From: Betaproteobacteria bacterium
GTDB lineage: Bacteria > Pseudomonadota > Gammaproteobacteria > Burkholderiales > Rhodocyclaceae
Assembly (NCBI GenBank): GCA_009777245.1
Contig: WRMF01000018.1
Coordinates: 1-46,751, forward strand
DNA length: 46,751 nucleotides
Direction of reading: 5' to 3'
Below are positions 34,650 through 43,863 of this stretch, in pieces. Within the stretch, counting starts at the first letter, position 1. Every line of letters starts with the position of its first letter. The notes below the pieces were generated by a model. The model did no database searches. It saw only the letters and a list, made by a program, of their open reading frames with translations, and was not told where the DNA came from. The position numbers and the translations under genes were made by a program.

Positions 34650-35429
34650 ATGAACCTGAAAAAATTTGCCGCAGTCTTTGCCGCCTCCTTCCTCGTCTCC
34701 GCGCCTGTTTTCGCGCAGGCAACCTTTGTCACGGTAAACGGCGTTGCCGTACCCAGATACGTCGCCGATGTGTTGATTGAGGAGCAAAAAGCCGCCGGCG
34801 TCCCGGAAAGCGCTGAAATGCGCGATGCCGTGCGTGAAGCCCTGATTCGCCGCGAGCTGATTGTCGCCGAAGCGCGCCGCGCCGGACTGGAGAAAAAGCC
34901 GGAAATACAGGGGATGATGGAAAATGCCCGCCTATCCGTACTGGTACGAGCCTACATTGAAGACTACCTCCAAAAAAATCCGGTTTCCGACGCTGATATT
35001 TCCGCCGCTTACGAAATGTTGAAGCAGCAACGGGGCAACACGGAATATCACGTCCGCCATATCCTCGTCGCAGAGGAAAAAGAAGCGCAGGAAATTATTG
35101 CCAAGCTGAAAAAAGGGAGCAAATTCGCAACCCTTGCCGAATCTTCACTGGATGTGGCAAGCCAGGGCAATGGCGGCGAGATTGGCTGGATGAGTCCCGC
35201 CGCGTTCGTGCCTCCATTTGCCCAGGCGCTTTCCCAGTTGCAAAAAGGCCAATATTCCCAGACTCCGGTACAGACGGACTTCGGCTATCACGTTATCATG
35301 GTTGATGATATCCGCGCTACTGAGTTTCCCGCGTTGGAGCAGGTGCAGGGACAAATCCGGCAAGGCCTGAACCAGCAAAAGGTGGAAAATCTGCTGGAAG
35401 GCTTGCGCGCCAAGGCGGTAGTCAAGTAA
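34650..35429 (+). CDS. periplasmic parvulin-type peptidyl-prolyl isomerase
   Basis: From the ATG at 34650 the 259-residue protein starts with a signal peptide (MNLKKFAAVFAASFLVSAPV, cleavage after VFA). An N-terminal SurA-like helical region is followed by a parvulin rotamase domain (EYHVRHILVAEEKEAQEIIAK... FATLAESS... GGEIGWMSPAAFVPPFAQAL... DFGYHVIMVDDIR). Its likely role is outer-membrane protein folding. The longer frame to 34614 lacks a ribosome site. It stands as a single gene between gapA and the nitroreductase. Confidence 0.9.
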   Translation: MNLKKFAAVFAASFLVSAPVFAQATFVTVNGVAVPRYVADVLIEEQKAAGVPESAEMRDAVREALIRRELIVAEARRAGLEKKPEIQGMMENARLSVLVRAYIEDYLQKNPVSDADISAAYEMLKQQRGNTEYHVRHILVAEEKEAQEIIAKLKKGSKFATLAESSLDVASQGNGGEIGWMSPAAFVPPFAQALSQLQKGQYSQTPVQTDFGYHVIMVDDIRATEFPALEQVQGQIRQGLNQQKVENLLEGLRAKAVVK

Positions 35430-35485
35430 AGCCGCGTTAGGCTGGCGAGTCGCGGCGTCACCCACAATTTTTGCAAGGAAACAAC

Positions 35486-36085
35486 ATGAGCGACAGTTAT
35501 ATCGAGACCATCAGGAAACGCCGTTCCCAGTATTCTCTGGGCAAAGATATGCCGCTGCCCCAGGCCGAGGTGACGGCTCTGATTCAGGAAGCTGTGCGCC
35601 AATGCCCTTCTGCCTTTAACTCGCAAAGTTCGCGCGCGGTGATTTTGTTCGGAGCGCAGAGCGTCAAATTCTGGAACCTGGCCAAAGACGCGCTGCAAAA
35701 GATCGTCCCTGCGGAGAGCTTCGCCCAGACTGCGCAGAAAATTGACAGCTTCGCGGCAGGCGCCGGTACGGTGCTTTTCTTCGAGGATCAGGATGTGGTC
35801 AAGGGATTGCAGGAGAAGTTCGCCGCATATGCCGACGGTTTCCCAATCTGGTCCGAGCAATCCTCCGGCATCGCCCAATACGCGGTGTGGACTGCGCTGA
35901 CAAGCGTCAACATCGGCGCCAGCCTGCAACACTACAACCCGATTGTCGACGCCGCCGCGCAAAAGGAATGGAACATTCCGGCATCCTGGAAGCTGCGGGC
36001 GCAAATGCCCTTCGGCTCCAACCAGGCTCCGTTTGGCGACAAGACATTCATCGAGAACGACCAACGCTTTCTCGTGTTCGCCTGA
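35486..36085 (+). CDS. nitroreductase-family protein
   Basis: This is a 199-residue FMN-dependent nitroreductase-fold protein with the start at 35486 (MSDSYIETIRKRRSQYSLGK), preceded by AAGGA. Motifs SQYSLG (basic FMN-binding start), CPSAFNSQSSRAVIL, SSGIAQYAVWTALTSVNIGASLQHYNP and LRAQMPFGSNQAPFGDK match the nitroreductase family related to YdgI/fungal HBN1-like enzymes. The physiological substrate is unknown. A strong terminator follows. Confidence 0.88.
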   Translation: MSDSYIETIRKRRSQYSLGKDMPLPQAEVTALIQEAVRQCPSAFNSQSSRAVILFGAQSVKFWNLAKDALQKIVPAESFAQTAQKIDSFAAGAGTVLFFEDQDVVKGLQEKFAAYADGFPIWSEQSSGIAQYAVWTALTSVNIGASLQHYNPIVDAAAQKEWNIPASWKLRAQMPFGSNQAPFGDKTFIENDQRFLVFA

Positions 36086-36110
36086 TTAGAAGCTGCCTCC
36101 GCGTTAAATC

Positions 36111-36142
36111 CCGCCCCGGCCTCAAAACATTGAGACCGGGGC
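36111..36142 (+). terminator. terminator after the nitroreductase gene
   Basis: CCGCCCCGG (36111-36119) with CTCA pairs with TGAG and CCGGGGCGG, with one bulged position, and is followed by TTTGTTTT. It may also serve the converging yggU gene. Confidence 0.75.
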
Positions 36143-36173
36143 GGTTTGTTTTGGAAACGATCCGCGCCCCCCG

Positions 36174-36476
36174 CTATGACCCGGCAAGCAAAATCTCCCG
36201 TATCCGCTCCGTTGTCAGCCCTTGCACCCGCACAACCTTGCGGCGCGAGGTCTGACCACTCTTCAAGATCAACGCGCTTTGGGGAAGAGAAAGCCAGTTC
36301 GCAAGGCATTGCAACAGGGCCTCATTGGCCTTGCCGTCAACAGGCGGGGCGGTCAGCCGAACCTTGAGCGCATTGCCATACAGACCCGCCAGCTCATTCC
36401 TTTTTGCGCCCGGATGCACATGCAAGGCAAGATAAACAGCGCCTTCCCGGTCGGTAGTCAGCCAGTCCTCGCGCAT
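36174..36476 (-). CDS. yggU: DUF167 family protein YggU
   Basis: This is a 100-residue DUF167 protein with AVYLALHVHPGAKRNELAG, VRLTAPPVDGKANEALL and LKSGQTSRRKVVRVQG, the family blocks. The structure is a small alpha/beta fold with no proven function. It is the last gene of the yggS-proC-yggT-yggU cluster, 7 bp after yggT. Confidence 0.93.
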   Translation of the reverse strand: MREDWLTTDREGAVYLALHVHPGAKRNELAGLYGNALKVRLTAPPVDGKANEALLQCLANWLSLPQSALILKSGQTSRRKVVRVQGLTTERIREILLAGS

Positions 36477-36483
36477 TACAGCT

Positions 36484-37026
36484 TCACAAAAGAAAAAGCA
36501 GAGCCTGCAAGATCAGGATGACTATGAGCGGGGAAAGGTCAATGCCGGAAATGGGCGGTATCAGCCGTTGCACGGGCGAGAGCAGCGGATAGGTCAGTTT
36601 CGTAAGCGGATAAGCAAGCGGGGAATGAGGATTTACCCAGGAAAGAATGACCTTGATGAACAGCAGAACCATGAAAAGATAAATTATGTTACGCAAAAAA
36701 CTTTGCAGGGTAAGCACAGCAATCGCAAGGAGAATCTGGTCGGCCTGAACGCCTACAATAGCGTTCATTTTCAGCAGGTACAAAAAAGCCACGGCGTAGA
36801 GCACATGCGGAATGAACGCCGCCGTTATACTCGCCCAATCCACCCCCCAAATCCCTGGAATGACGCGGCGCATGGGCAGAACCGCCCAGTTGGTGAGCGA
36901 CAAGACAAAGCCGCCTACAGGCAGGGAAAAGGAGACTTTCTGCCACTGCATCAACAGGCGCAACATGAAAAGTGTGGAAAAAAACACACACAAGGCATTA
37001 ACGAGAAACAGCAGGGCGTGTGGCAT
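36484..37026 (-). CDS. yggT: YggT family membrane protein
   Basis: The 180-residue protein has two repeated YGGT domains, each with a pair of membrane helices. The first is around residues 5-100 (LLMQW, NWAVLPMRRVIPGIWGVDWAS). The second is around 105-180 (VILSWVNPHSPLAY, LLSPVQRLIPPISGIDLSPL). YggT is linked to osmotic or membrane functions in other bacteria but lacks a firm biochemical role. It sits between proC and yggU. Confidence 0.93.
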   Translation of the reverse strand: MPHALLFLVNALCVFFSTLFMLRLLMQWQKVSFSLPVGGFVLSLTNWAVLPMRRVIPGIWGVDWASITAAFIPHVLYAVAFLYLLKMNAIVGVQADQILLAIAVLTLQSFLRNIIYLFMVLLFIKVILSWVNPHSPLAYPLTKLTYPLLSPVQRLIPPISGIDLSPLIVILILQALLFLL

Positions 37027-37069
37027 GGTGAAAATTTCCTGGCAGGGTTAAAGACAAAGCGTGAACATA

Positions 37070-37873
37070 TCAGGAAGCAGGCAGCCGCGCCATTTCCCGG
37101 CTGCGATCCCGCGCCGCCAGCGCGCCTGCGATGATGCCTTCGCGCACCTTATTTTCCGCCATAGTCGCAAGCGCTGCCGCCGTGGTTCCGCCTTTGGAAG
37201 TTACCCGTTCCCGAAGCGACGCGGGTGATTCCCCGGTATTTTCAGCCAGACGCGCCGCGCCAAGGGTAGTGGCGACAGCCAGTTTGTGGGCAATCTCCGG
37301 CGAAAATCCGAGCTGCCTTGCCGCCGCTTCCAGACTTTCGATGAACAAAAAAAGATAGGCCGGGCCGCTACCGGAAATAGCGGTAATTGCGTCCATTTCA
37401 GCTTCGTCCTCCACCCAGAGGACATTTCCGACTGCGGAAAGCATCTCTCCGGCAGCATCGCGCTCCTCTTTTGAGACTTCCGGCAAGGCATAAAGGCCGG
37501 TCATGCCCGCGCCAATCAGAGCCGGAGTGTTGGGCATCGCCCGGATCAGGCGGCGAAAGCCCGACAGCCAGCCGGACAGGGTCGCAAGGGTCAGTCCGGC
37601 GGCAAGGCTTAATACAAGCTGGCGATTGAGGCTTCCGGCAAGCGGCATGATCGCCTTTCTCATTTGCTGCGGCTTTACCGCCAGTGTGATTATGTCGGCG
37701 GACATCGCCGCATCATTCGGCTCTGCCAGAACGCGAACGCCGAATTCCCGAACAAGTTTTTCTCTTTGCTCCGCCAGAGGCTCAACTACGGTGATACTAT
37801 CCGCCGCGCCTCTGCCAAGGCCGCCGATCAAGGCAGACGCCATATTGCCGCCGCCGATGAAAGTAATTTTCAT
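37070..37873 (-). CDS. proC: pyrroline-5-carboxylate reductase
   Basis: ProC catalyses the last step of proline synthesis, reducing pyrroline-5-carboxylate with NAD(P)H. The 267-residue protein has ITFIGGGNMASALIGGL, AVKPQQM, RAMPNTPALIGAGMTGLYA, AISGSGPAYLFLFIESL and the C-terminal VTSKGGTTAAALATM motif. The ATG at 37873 overlaps the yggS stop by 4 nt. Confidence 0.97.
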   Translation of the reverse strand: MKITFIGGGNMASALIGGLGRGAADSITVVEPLAEQREKLVREFGVRVLAEPNDAAMSADIITLAVKPQQMRKAIMPLAGSLNRQLVLSLAAGLTLATLSGWLSGFRRLIRAMPNTPALIGAGMTGLYALPEVSKEERDAAGEMLSAVGNVLWVEDEAEMDAITAISGSGPAYLFLFIESLEAAARQLGFSPEIAHKLAVATTLGAARLAENTGESPASLRERVTSKGGTTAAALATMAENKVREGIIAGALAARDRSREMARLPAS

Positions 37874-38565
37874 GTTCTCGCTCCAAAAATGGCTGTCCCG
37901 ATACGCACCATATTGCTGCCTTCGGCAATGGCGGCGGGAAAATCATCGCTCATCCCCATCGAAAGGGTGTCAAGCGGCAGCCCCGCCCTGCGCAGTTCCT
38001 CCCACAATGCGCGAAGACACGCAAAAGGGCGGCGTTGCGCCGCAAAATCGGCTACTGGTTCCGGGATGCACATCAGGCCGCGCAAGGTAAGCCTGGGGAG
38101 CGTCATCACGAGCTTGCATAGCGGCAAGACTTCTTCCGGGGCGCAGCCACTCTTGCTGGCTTCCCCGGAAACATTGACCTCCACCAGAACCTGCAAGGGC
38201 GGCAAATGACAAGGACGCTGACCGGCAAGACGTTCCGCAATTTTAGCGCGCGAAATCGAGTGCGCCCAGTCGAAATTTTCCGCAACGAGTCTTGTTTTGT
38301 TGCTTTGCAGAGGGCCGATGAAATGCCAGACAAGGGGCGTGTCCGCGAATTTTTCCCGCAGGGCGAGGATTTTCCCCACTCCTTCCTGGGCATAATTTTC
38401 CCCAAAGTCGCGCTGCCCGGCAAGCGCAGCGATCATTACCTCGTCTCTCGAACGGGTTTTGCTGACCGCAACCAGGCAAATGGGCGTGTCATGTTTTCCA
38501 AAAAACTGCGCATTTTCCAGAATCATTTGACGAATTGCTTGCAGATTATCGGTAATTGCATTCAT
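37870..38565 (-). CDS. yggS: PLP homeostasis protein YggS/PLPBP
   Basis: This pyridoxal-phosphate-binding protein maintains B6 homeostasis. From the ATG at 38565 (MNAITDNLQAIRQMI) it has 231 residues. Visible are LVAVSKTR with the PLP-binding Lys, GENYAQEG, WHFIGPLQSNK, VLVEVNVSGEASKSG, LRGLMCIPEP and SMGMSDDFPAAIAEGSNMVRIGTAIFG. It is the first gene of the yggS-proC-yggT-yggU cluster and diverges from pilT, an arrangement common in beta- and gammaproteobacteria. Confidence 0.96.
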   Translation of the reverse strand: MNAITDNLQAIRQMILENAQFFGKHDTPICLVAVSKTRSRDEVMIAALAGQRDFGENYAQEGVGKILALREKFADTPLVWHFIGPLQSNKTRLVAENFDWAHSISRAKIAERLAGQRPCHLPPLQVLVEVNVSGEASKSGCAPEEVLPLCKLVMTLPRLTLRGLMCIPEPVADFAAQRRPFACLRALWEELRRAGLPLDTLSMGMSDDFPAAIAEGSNMVRIGTAIFGART

Positions 38566-38688
38566 AATTCTTGGGCATTCTGGTTGAGTGGTCACGATCA
38601 TGCGGAAACTCGCGCAGCAAGTGTACTGGTTCTACCATGTTTTTGCGTTTTACGTTGTTCGTTTTTCAACTGACTTTGGGAAATATGT

Positions 38689-39735
38689 ATGGACATCACT
38701 GAATTGCTGGCTTTTGGCGTCAAAAACGGCGCTTCCGACCTGCACCTTTCCGCAGGGTTGCCCCCGATGATCCGTGTCCACGGCGACATACGCAAGTTCA
38801 ACCTGCCGCCCCTGGAGCATACAGACGTGCATTCCATGGTGTACGACATCATGAATGACTCGCAGCGTAAGACTTATGAAGAAACGCTGGAATGCGACTT
38901 TTCCTTTGAAATCCCCAATCTTGCGCGTTTCCGGGTCAATGCTTTCGTGCAAGATCGCGGCTCAGGCGTGGCGTTCCGCACGATTCCCGCCAAAGTCCAG
39001 ACCATGGACGAGCTTGGCTTCCCTCAGGTTTTCAAGGAAATCTGCGAATTTCCGCGTGGCATCGTGCTTGTCACCGGGCCTACGGGCAGCGGAAAATCCA
39101 CCACACTGGCGGCGATGATAGACTATATCAACGACTACGCCTTCTCCCACATTCTTACCATTGAAGACCCGATCGAATTTGTGCACCAGCCCAAAAAGTG
39201 CCTGATCAATCAGCGCCAGGTAGGGCCGCACACCTTATCGTTCGCGAATGCCCTGCGCGCCGCCATGCGGGAAGACCCTGACATCATTCTGGTCGGCGAG
39301 TTGCGCGACCTTGAAACTATCCGCCTTGCCCTGACTGCCGCGGAAACCGGTCACTTGGTATTCGCAACCCTGCACACATCCTCTGCAGCCAAGACCGTCG
39401 ACCGGGTCATTGACGTTTTTCCGGGCGCGGAAAAGGAAATGGTGCGCGGGATGCTGTCCGAGTCGTTGCGCGCCGTTATTGCCCAGATTCTCCTGAAAAA
39501 CAAGGACGGAAGCGGTCGGGTTCCGGCGTTCGAGGTCATGATCGGCACGCCGGCCATCCGCAACCTGATCCGGGAAGACAAGGTGGCGCAAATGTATTCC
39601 GCTATACAGACCGGACAGGCTCGCGGGATGATGACGCTTGACCAGTCCCTGATTGATCTGGTGCGGCGCAATATGGTGTCCATTACTGACGCCAAGGCGC
39701 GCGCCGCCAACAAGGATTCTTTCCCGGCTGCCTAA
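38689..39735 (+). CDS. pilT: type IV pilus retraction ATPase PilT
   Basis: PilT is the hexameric motor that depolymerises type IV pili for twitching and DNA uptake. The 348-residue protein shows Walker A GPTGSGKS, the Asp box ILTIEDPIEF, Walker B EDPDIILVGELRD, the His box TGHLVFATLHT and the C-terminal AIRNLIRE motif characteristic of PilT. It is divergent from yggS and is followed after 40 bp by pilU. Confidence 0.98.
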   Translation: MDITELLAFGVKNGASDLHLSAGLPPMIRVHGDIRKFNLPPLEHTDVHSMVYDIMNDSQRKTYEETLECDFSFEIPNLARFRVNAFVQDRGSGVAFRTIPAKVQTMDELGFPQVFKEICEFPRGIVLVTGPTGSGKSTTLAAMIDYINDYAFSHILTIEDPIEFVHQPKKCLINQRQVGPHTLSFANALRAAMREDPDIILVGELRDLETIRLALTAAETGHLVFATLHTSSAAKTVDRVIDVFPGAEKEMVRGMLSESLRAVIAQILLKNKDGSGRVPAFEVMIGTPAIRNLIREDKVAQMYSAIQTGQARGMMTLDQSLIDLVRRNMVSITDAKARAANKDSFPAA

Positions 39736-39775
39736 TCGGCCAATCTTTTTTCCTTTTTTTGCGTGAGGATTCATC

Positions 39776-40939
39776 ATGGAACGCGATCAGGCACTCAAGT
39801 TCATGTACGACCTTTTGCGGTTGATGGTCAGCAAAAATGCGTCCGACCTTTTTATCACAGCCGAATTTCCCCCCGCCATCAAGATTGATGGTCGCATCAT
39901 GCCGGTCTCCAATCAGACGCTTACCGCGCAACACACGTCGGAGCTTACCCGCTCCATTATGAACGACAAACAGGCGGCAGAATTCGAGTCAACCAAGGAA
40001 GCCAACTTCGCCATTTCGCCCACCAAAATCGGGCGTTTTCGGGTCAGCGCCTTTATCCAGCAGGGACATACCGGCGTTGTATTGAGAACCATCAATACAG
40101 AAGTCCCCACCATTGAGTCTCTGGGCATGCCGCCCATTACCAAAGACATAATCATGACAAGGCGCGGCCTGGTTATCCTGGTAGGCGGCTCCAGCACAGG
40201 GAAGACCACTTCTTTGGCGGCGATGATAGGCTATCGTAACGAAAACAGCTATGGCCATATCGTCACGATTGAATCGCCGATTGAATACGTGCATGAGCAC
40301 AAGAATTGCATAATTACCCAACGGGAAGTCGGAGTTGATACCGAAGACTGGGAGCCAGCCCTGAAGAACGCCTTGCGGCAGGCGCCGGATGTGATCCTGA
40401 TGGGTGAAATCCGCGACCGCCGCACCATGGAACATGCGATGGCCTTTGCCGAAACCGGTCACTTGTGTCTGGCAACCTTGCATGCCAACAGCGCCGTTCA
40501 GTGTATCGAACGGATCGTCAACTTCTTCCCGGAGGAGCAGCGTTTGCAGATGCTGATGGGGCTGTCATTGAACATGCGCGCCATCATTTCGCAGCGTCTT
40601 ATGCCGCGCAAAGATGGCAAGGGGCGAGTGGCGGCGTTCGAGGTGCTGCTGAACTCTCCGTTGATTGCCGACATTATTTTCAAGGGCGATTTTCACAGTA
40701 TTCGGGATATTGTGGAGAAATCCAGAAATTCCGGGATGCAGACCTTTGAGCAATCACTGTTTACGCTGTATGAAAACAATGTGATCTCTTACGAAGAGGC
40801 GTTGAGAAATGCCGATTCCATCAATAATCTGCGCCTGCAAATCAAGCTGAAGAGCAAGGAAGCAGGCGACATTGACCTGACTTCCGAGCTTCAGCATCTT
40901 ACGCTTATCACAGAAGGACCGAAAATGTCTGTTTTTTAA
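39776..40939 (+). CDS. pilU: PilT-dependent retraction ATPase PilU
   Basis: PilU is a PilT paralog that aids retraction under load. The 387-residue protein has Walker A GGSSTGKT, Asp box IVTIESPIEYVHEH, Walker B APDVILMGEIRDR, His box TGHLCLATLHANSA and the PilU-type C terminus without an AIRNLIRE motif. The P-loop reads GGSSTGKT where PilT has GPTGSGKS; it still fits GxxxxGKT. Cotranscription with pilT is likely. Confidence 0.96.
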   Translation: MERDQALKFMYDLLRLMVSKNASDLFITAEFPPAIKIDGRIMPVSNQTLTAQHTSELTRSIMNDKQAAEFESTKEANFAISPTKIGRFRVSAFIQQGHTGVVLRTINTEVPTIESLGMPPITKDIIMTRRGLVILVGGSSTGKTTSLAAMIGYRNENSYGHIVTIESPIEYVHEHKNCIITQREVGVDTEDWEPALKNALRQAPDVILMGEIRDRRTMEHAMAFAETGHLCLATLHANSAVQCIERIVNFFPEEQRLQMLMGLSLNMRAIISQRLMPRKDGKGRVAAFEVLLNSPLIADIIFKGDFHSIRDIVEKSRNSGMQTFEQSLFTLYENNVISYEEALRNADSINNLRLQIKLKSKEAGDIDLTSELQHLTLITEGPKMSVF

Positions 40940-40961
40940 TTTGGCTTGTTCGGGGACATAG

Positions 40962-40988
40962 AATCGCGCCGGTCATGGCGCGATTTTC
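40962..40988 (+). terminator. terminator after pilTU
   Basis: AATCGCGCC (40962-40970) pairs perfectly with GGCGCGATT (40977-40985) over a 6-nt loop and is followed by a short T run. Confidence 0.75.
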
Positions 40989-41183
40989 ATTCCGGCGAAG
41001 AAGTTGCCGGTCAAGCATCGTATCCGTGAGGCGGGCAGAAGCGAACCCCAACATGGCAAAGCATGTTTTGTCCATCTCGAATGATCGCGGGGACTGCTGC
41101 CAACCTCTTTAAAAAGGGTTAACCCCAGCTTCGCCGCGAGTCAACCCCTACGCCGCAAGTCTGGATTCCCGCAAAGCCGGATT

Positions 41184-42491
41184 CTACTTCGGGGTCTCGT
41201 CTCCTATTTCATATACTGCGTATTGATTCTTGCCATTTTTCTTCGCTTTGTACAAAGCAATGTCGGCGCGTTCAAACAGCGTCGGCACATCTTTGGCGTG
41301 CCTGGGAAAAAACGCGACGCCAGCGCTTGAGCGAAGTTGATACTCCACGTCTCCCAGCATGACAGGGGGCTTCAGGTTTTCATAAAAATGGCTCATCACC
41401 CTTTCCGTCGTTGTTTGTTCCATATCCGCTTCGCATGGATAGAGCGCGATAAATTCATCGCCGCCCAGGCGGGCTGCCGTGTCTGTTGCCCGCATTCCCA
41501 TGCTTAAACGTTTCGCCAACTCCACCAGAATCTGATCGCCCGCCGCGTGTCCGTAGGTGTCATTAACCCCCTTGAAAAAGTCAAGGTCAAGCGTCACCAA
41601 AACGAAGGGCTTGCCATAACGCTCCGTATTGGCGACAGCCTGTTCCAGCCTGTCATTCAGCAAGTATCGGTTTGGCAATCCGGTCAAGTTGTCATACATT
41701 GCCTGCCGCGTCAACGATTGTTCCGCCTCTTTTTGCGCGGTAATATCGGATGCAATGGCAATTACCCGCCGGGTGCTTCCCGCATGCACAGGCATTCCGC
41801 GAAGCCTGAGCCAGAGGTACTCTCCCTGCCCTGTCCGAAAACGGCATTCCTCCGAAAAAGGCAGGAGCTCGCCGGTTCCTCGCAGCGTCTTCAGCATCAC
41901 GGCGGCTTGGTCTACGTCGTCGGGATGAATCATCTCTTCCCAATCCAGGTTCTTGGGCAGTTTTTTGGTGGTGTAGCGCATCATCCGCATAAAATTTTCC
42001 GAATACCACGCCGTCCGCTCGTCTATGTTGACATCCCAAATACCGTCCCGGCTGCACTGTACAGCAAGATTCCACCGCTCTTCACTGGCTTTTAAGTCGG
42101 CAGTCAAAGCAAGCAAGCTCGCTTCGCGCTCTTTCAATTCGGTCAACGACTGATCCAACTGCTGTGTCATCGAGTTGAAAGCGAGCGAAAATTCCCCCAT
42201 GAAGTCAACCCGTTGCGTAAAGTCCCCCTTGGCTACCTCTCCAACCTGCCACATCAGATGGCGCAAGTTCGCCTGCAACGCCTTGAGCGCAGCGGCAAAG
42301 ACGTTGCGTCCGGTCACGTCGGCATCGAAGTTCCCGCGAGAAAACAACAACAGAGCGCTCCGAATGTCCGCCAAATCCTTGAACAACGCCGCCGTATCGT
42401 CGTTTTCAAAGGTCTCGGGAACAACCGGAACACTCCGCGCCGTTAATAACTGGCGGATCAGATTCAAATCATCTTCGACAGGCATAGACAA
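41184..42491 (-). CDS. PAS-GGDEF diguanylate cyclase
   Basis: This is a 435-residue cytoplasmic protein with no membrane helix. The N-terminal half (about 30-130) is helical and HAMP-like (VAKGDFTQRVDFMGEFSLAFNSM). A PAS/PAC domain (about 135-260) is typed by GIWDVNIDERTAWYSENFMRMM and RLRGMPVHAGSTRRVIAIASDI. A GGDEF domain follows, with LGGDEFIALYP and the LTGLPNRYLLNDRLEQA start. The intact GGDEF signature predicts c-di-GMP synthesis; no EAL domain is present. It lies downstream of the V4R gene on the same strand. Confidence 0.9.
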   Translation of the reverse strand: MSMPVEDDLNLIRQLLTARSVPVVPETFENDDTAALFKDLADIRSALLLFSRGNFDADVTGRNVFAAALKALQANLRHLMWQVGEVAKGDFTQRVDFMGEFSLAFNSMTQQLDQSLTELKEREASLLALTADLKASEERWNLAVQCSRDGIWDVNIDERTAWYSENFMRMMRYTTKKLPKNLDWEEMIHPDDVDQAAVMLKTLRGTGELLPFSEECRFRTGQGEYLWLRLRGMPVHAGSTRRVIAIASDITAQKEAEQSLTRQAMYDNLTGLPNRYLLNDRLEQAVANTERYGKPFVLVTLDLDFFKGVNDTYGHAAGDQILVELAKRLSMGMRATDTAARLGGDEFIALYPCEADMEQTTTERVMSHFYENLKPPVMLGDVEYQLRSSAGVAFFPRHAKDVPTLFERADIALYKAKKNGKNQYAVYEIGDETPK

Positions 42492-42644
42492 GCATATATG
42501 TGGAATGTGAATATCGGAGTTATCTTGCCCAGTTGGGGCTTAGTTCCCGAAGACCGCCTTGCTACGGTCTAGGTATCTTGCCACGTTGGCGCAGATTCGC
42601 TTGCTTTCATGATGCCTGTTTCCCCCCTGTGTAAGCCTTGCCCT

Positions 42645-42690
42645 CTCCGCGCCCTTTACGGTTGCAATTCACCGCAAAGGCGACGCGGAG
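42645..42690. other. stem-loop downstream of the V4R gene
   Basis: CTCCGCG (42645-42651) pairs with CGCGGAG (42684-42690), with an inner pairing of CCTTTACGGT to ACCGCAAAGG. It begins 33 bp beyond the V4R stop. It may stop or stabilise that transcript. There is no T tract. Confidence 0.45.
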
Positions 42691-42722
42691 GAACACGCGA
42701 ATATATGAGTCAGGCAGTATAT

Positions 42723-43679
42723 TCAGGCGCGATTCACGGCAAAGCGGCATGTCCTGTCGCCGGAACTCCAGCAGTCGACCTCCTTCACGTTGAAAGTGAT
42801 GCCCGTGTATTTGTAAAAAATCCCTGCGATGAGACCTTCATCGTAATTGCAGACTTCAATGCCAAGGTCGGGCAAACCGGAGCAATCAAGGTCTTCGGAA
42901 ACAGTCAGGGTGAACTGCCCTTTTTCGGGATCTGCCTTCTCGACACGGAGAATGCCGACTTTGAGGTCTTTGAGAATGCGCTGGAGTTCGCCGACAAATC
43001 CATTCAGCGGCAGGTCTTTGAATTCCGCCATGAAATTATCGAAGAAGAAATGCCCGGCAACGTCTCCCGCGTCGTAGAAAAGCTGGTTGCAAGCCTCCGT
43101 GCCGATCTTTTGTTCGATTACGTCCCGGACGGTGTACTGCAACATGCGGTACGGAACGAGGTTGATCTGGTCTCCCAGTTTCGGAAGGATTTCCTGGACG
43201 GTGTCGACATTGACGGTTCCCGGCTTGAACTTCTTGCCCGTGTACTTGAAGAGAATCCCCTCCGCGAACCCGACATCGTATTGATAATCGTTGATTTCGA
43301 GGAGATCCTGACCGACTCCCTCGATGCCTGTGGCGACGGAGAAGGAAAATTCCTCCGTGCCGACGTTCACGGAGTCAATGCGGCAATAGCGGATACCGTT
43401 TTCGCCAAGAACGGCGTGGAGTTTTGCGAGAAAGTTATCAAGGGGCAGACCCTTGTGATCCTTCAGGAAGTTATCAAAAAAGAATCGGCCGGCGATATGC
43501 CCCGCGTCGCGGAAGAGTCGGCCTGTTTCTTCGCTGCCGAATTTCTTTACGGAAACGTCCAAAAAGGTGTATTGCATCAGGCGATAGAGGACAAGATTGA
43601 CCTCCTCGCCAAGATTGGGACGACCCTCTTGCAAATCGCCGATGATGTCCCAGTTGAATTCGTATGTTCGATCAGTCAT
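42723..43679 (-). CDS. tandem V4R (4-vinyl reductase) domain protein
   Basis: The 318-residue protein is an internal duplication. Each half has a matching start (LGEEVNLVLYRLMQYTFLDV and LGDQINLVPYRMLQYTVRDV), the AGRFFFDNF/AGHFFFDNF block and a Y(D)xGLI/FAEGILFKYTG end. The second half ends in VDCWSSGDRTCRF, the conserved V4R C-terminal Cys motif; the first half lacks the Cys pair. V4R domains bind small hydrophobic molecules, including aromatics, and are structurally related to the H-NOX fold. An AAGGAG site precedes the ATG. A PAS-GGDEF gene lies downstream on the same strand. The ligand is unknown. Confidence 0.82.
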   Translation of the reverse strand: MTDRTYEFNWDIIGDLQEGRPNLGEEVNLVLYRLMQYTFLDVSVKKFGSEETGRLFRDAGHIAGRFFFDNFLKDHKGLPLDNFLAKLHAVLGENGIRYCRIDSVNVGTEEFSFSVATGIEGVGQDLLEINDYQYDVGFAEGILFKYTGKKFKPGTVNVDTVQEILPKLGDQINLVPYRMLQYTVRDVIEQKIGTEACNQLFYDAGDVAGHFFFDNFMAEFKDLPLNGFVGELQRILKDLKVGILRVEKADPEKGQFTLTVSEDLDCSGLPDLGIEVCNYDEGLIAGIFYKYTGITFNVKEVDCWSSGDRTCRFAVNRA

Positions 43680-43863
43680 GACGCTCTCCTTGGTGGTTCA
43701 ATAGGAAAAATTCCATTGGAACATTGCCATTTTGATTAGTTTCATGCCGGATGTCAACAGGTGGAGGACGGGGTTTTTGCAAAAGAAAAAAGCGCGCATA
43801 TTTGCCTAGAAAACGCTCCAAGGCGGTAAACTGTGGGTATTGTCGTTGTTTTCGGAGATACCC

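Noticed and set aside
42609-43739. 376-codon open frame on the plus strand opposite the V4R gene
   Set aside because: The minus frame has a strong ribosome site, internal duplication and V4R motifs; the plus frame has no recognisable domain.
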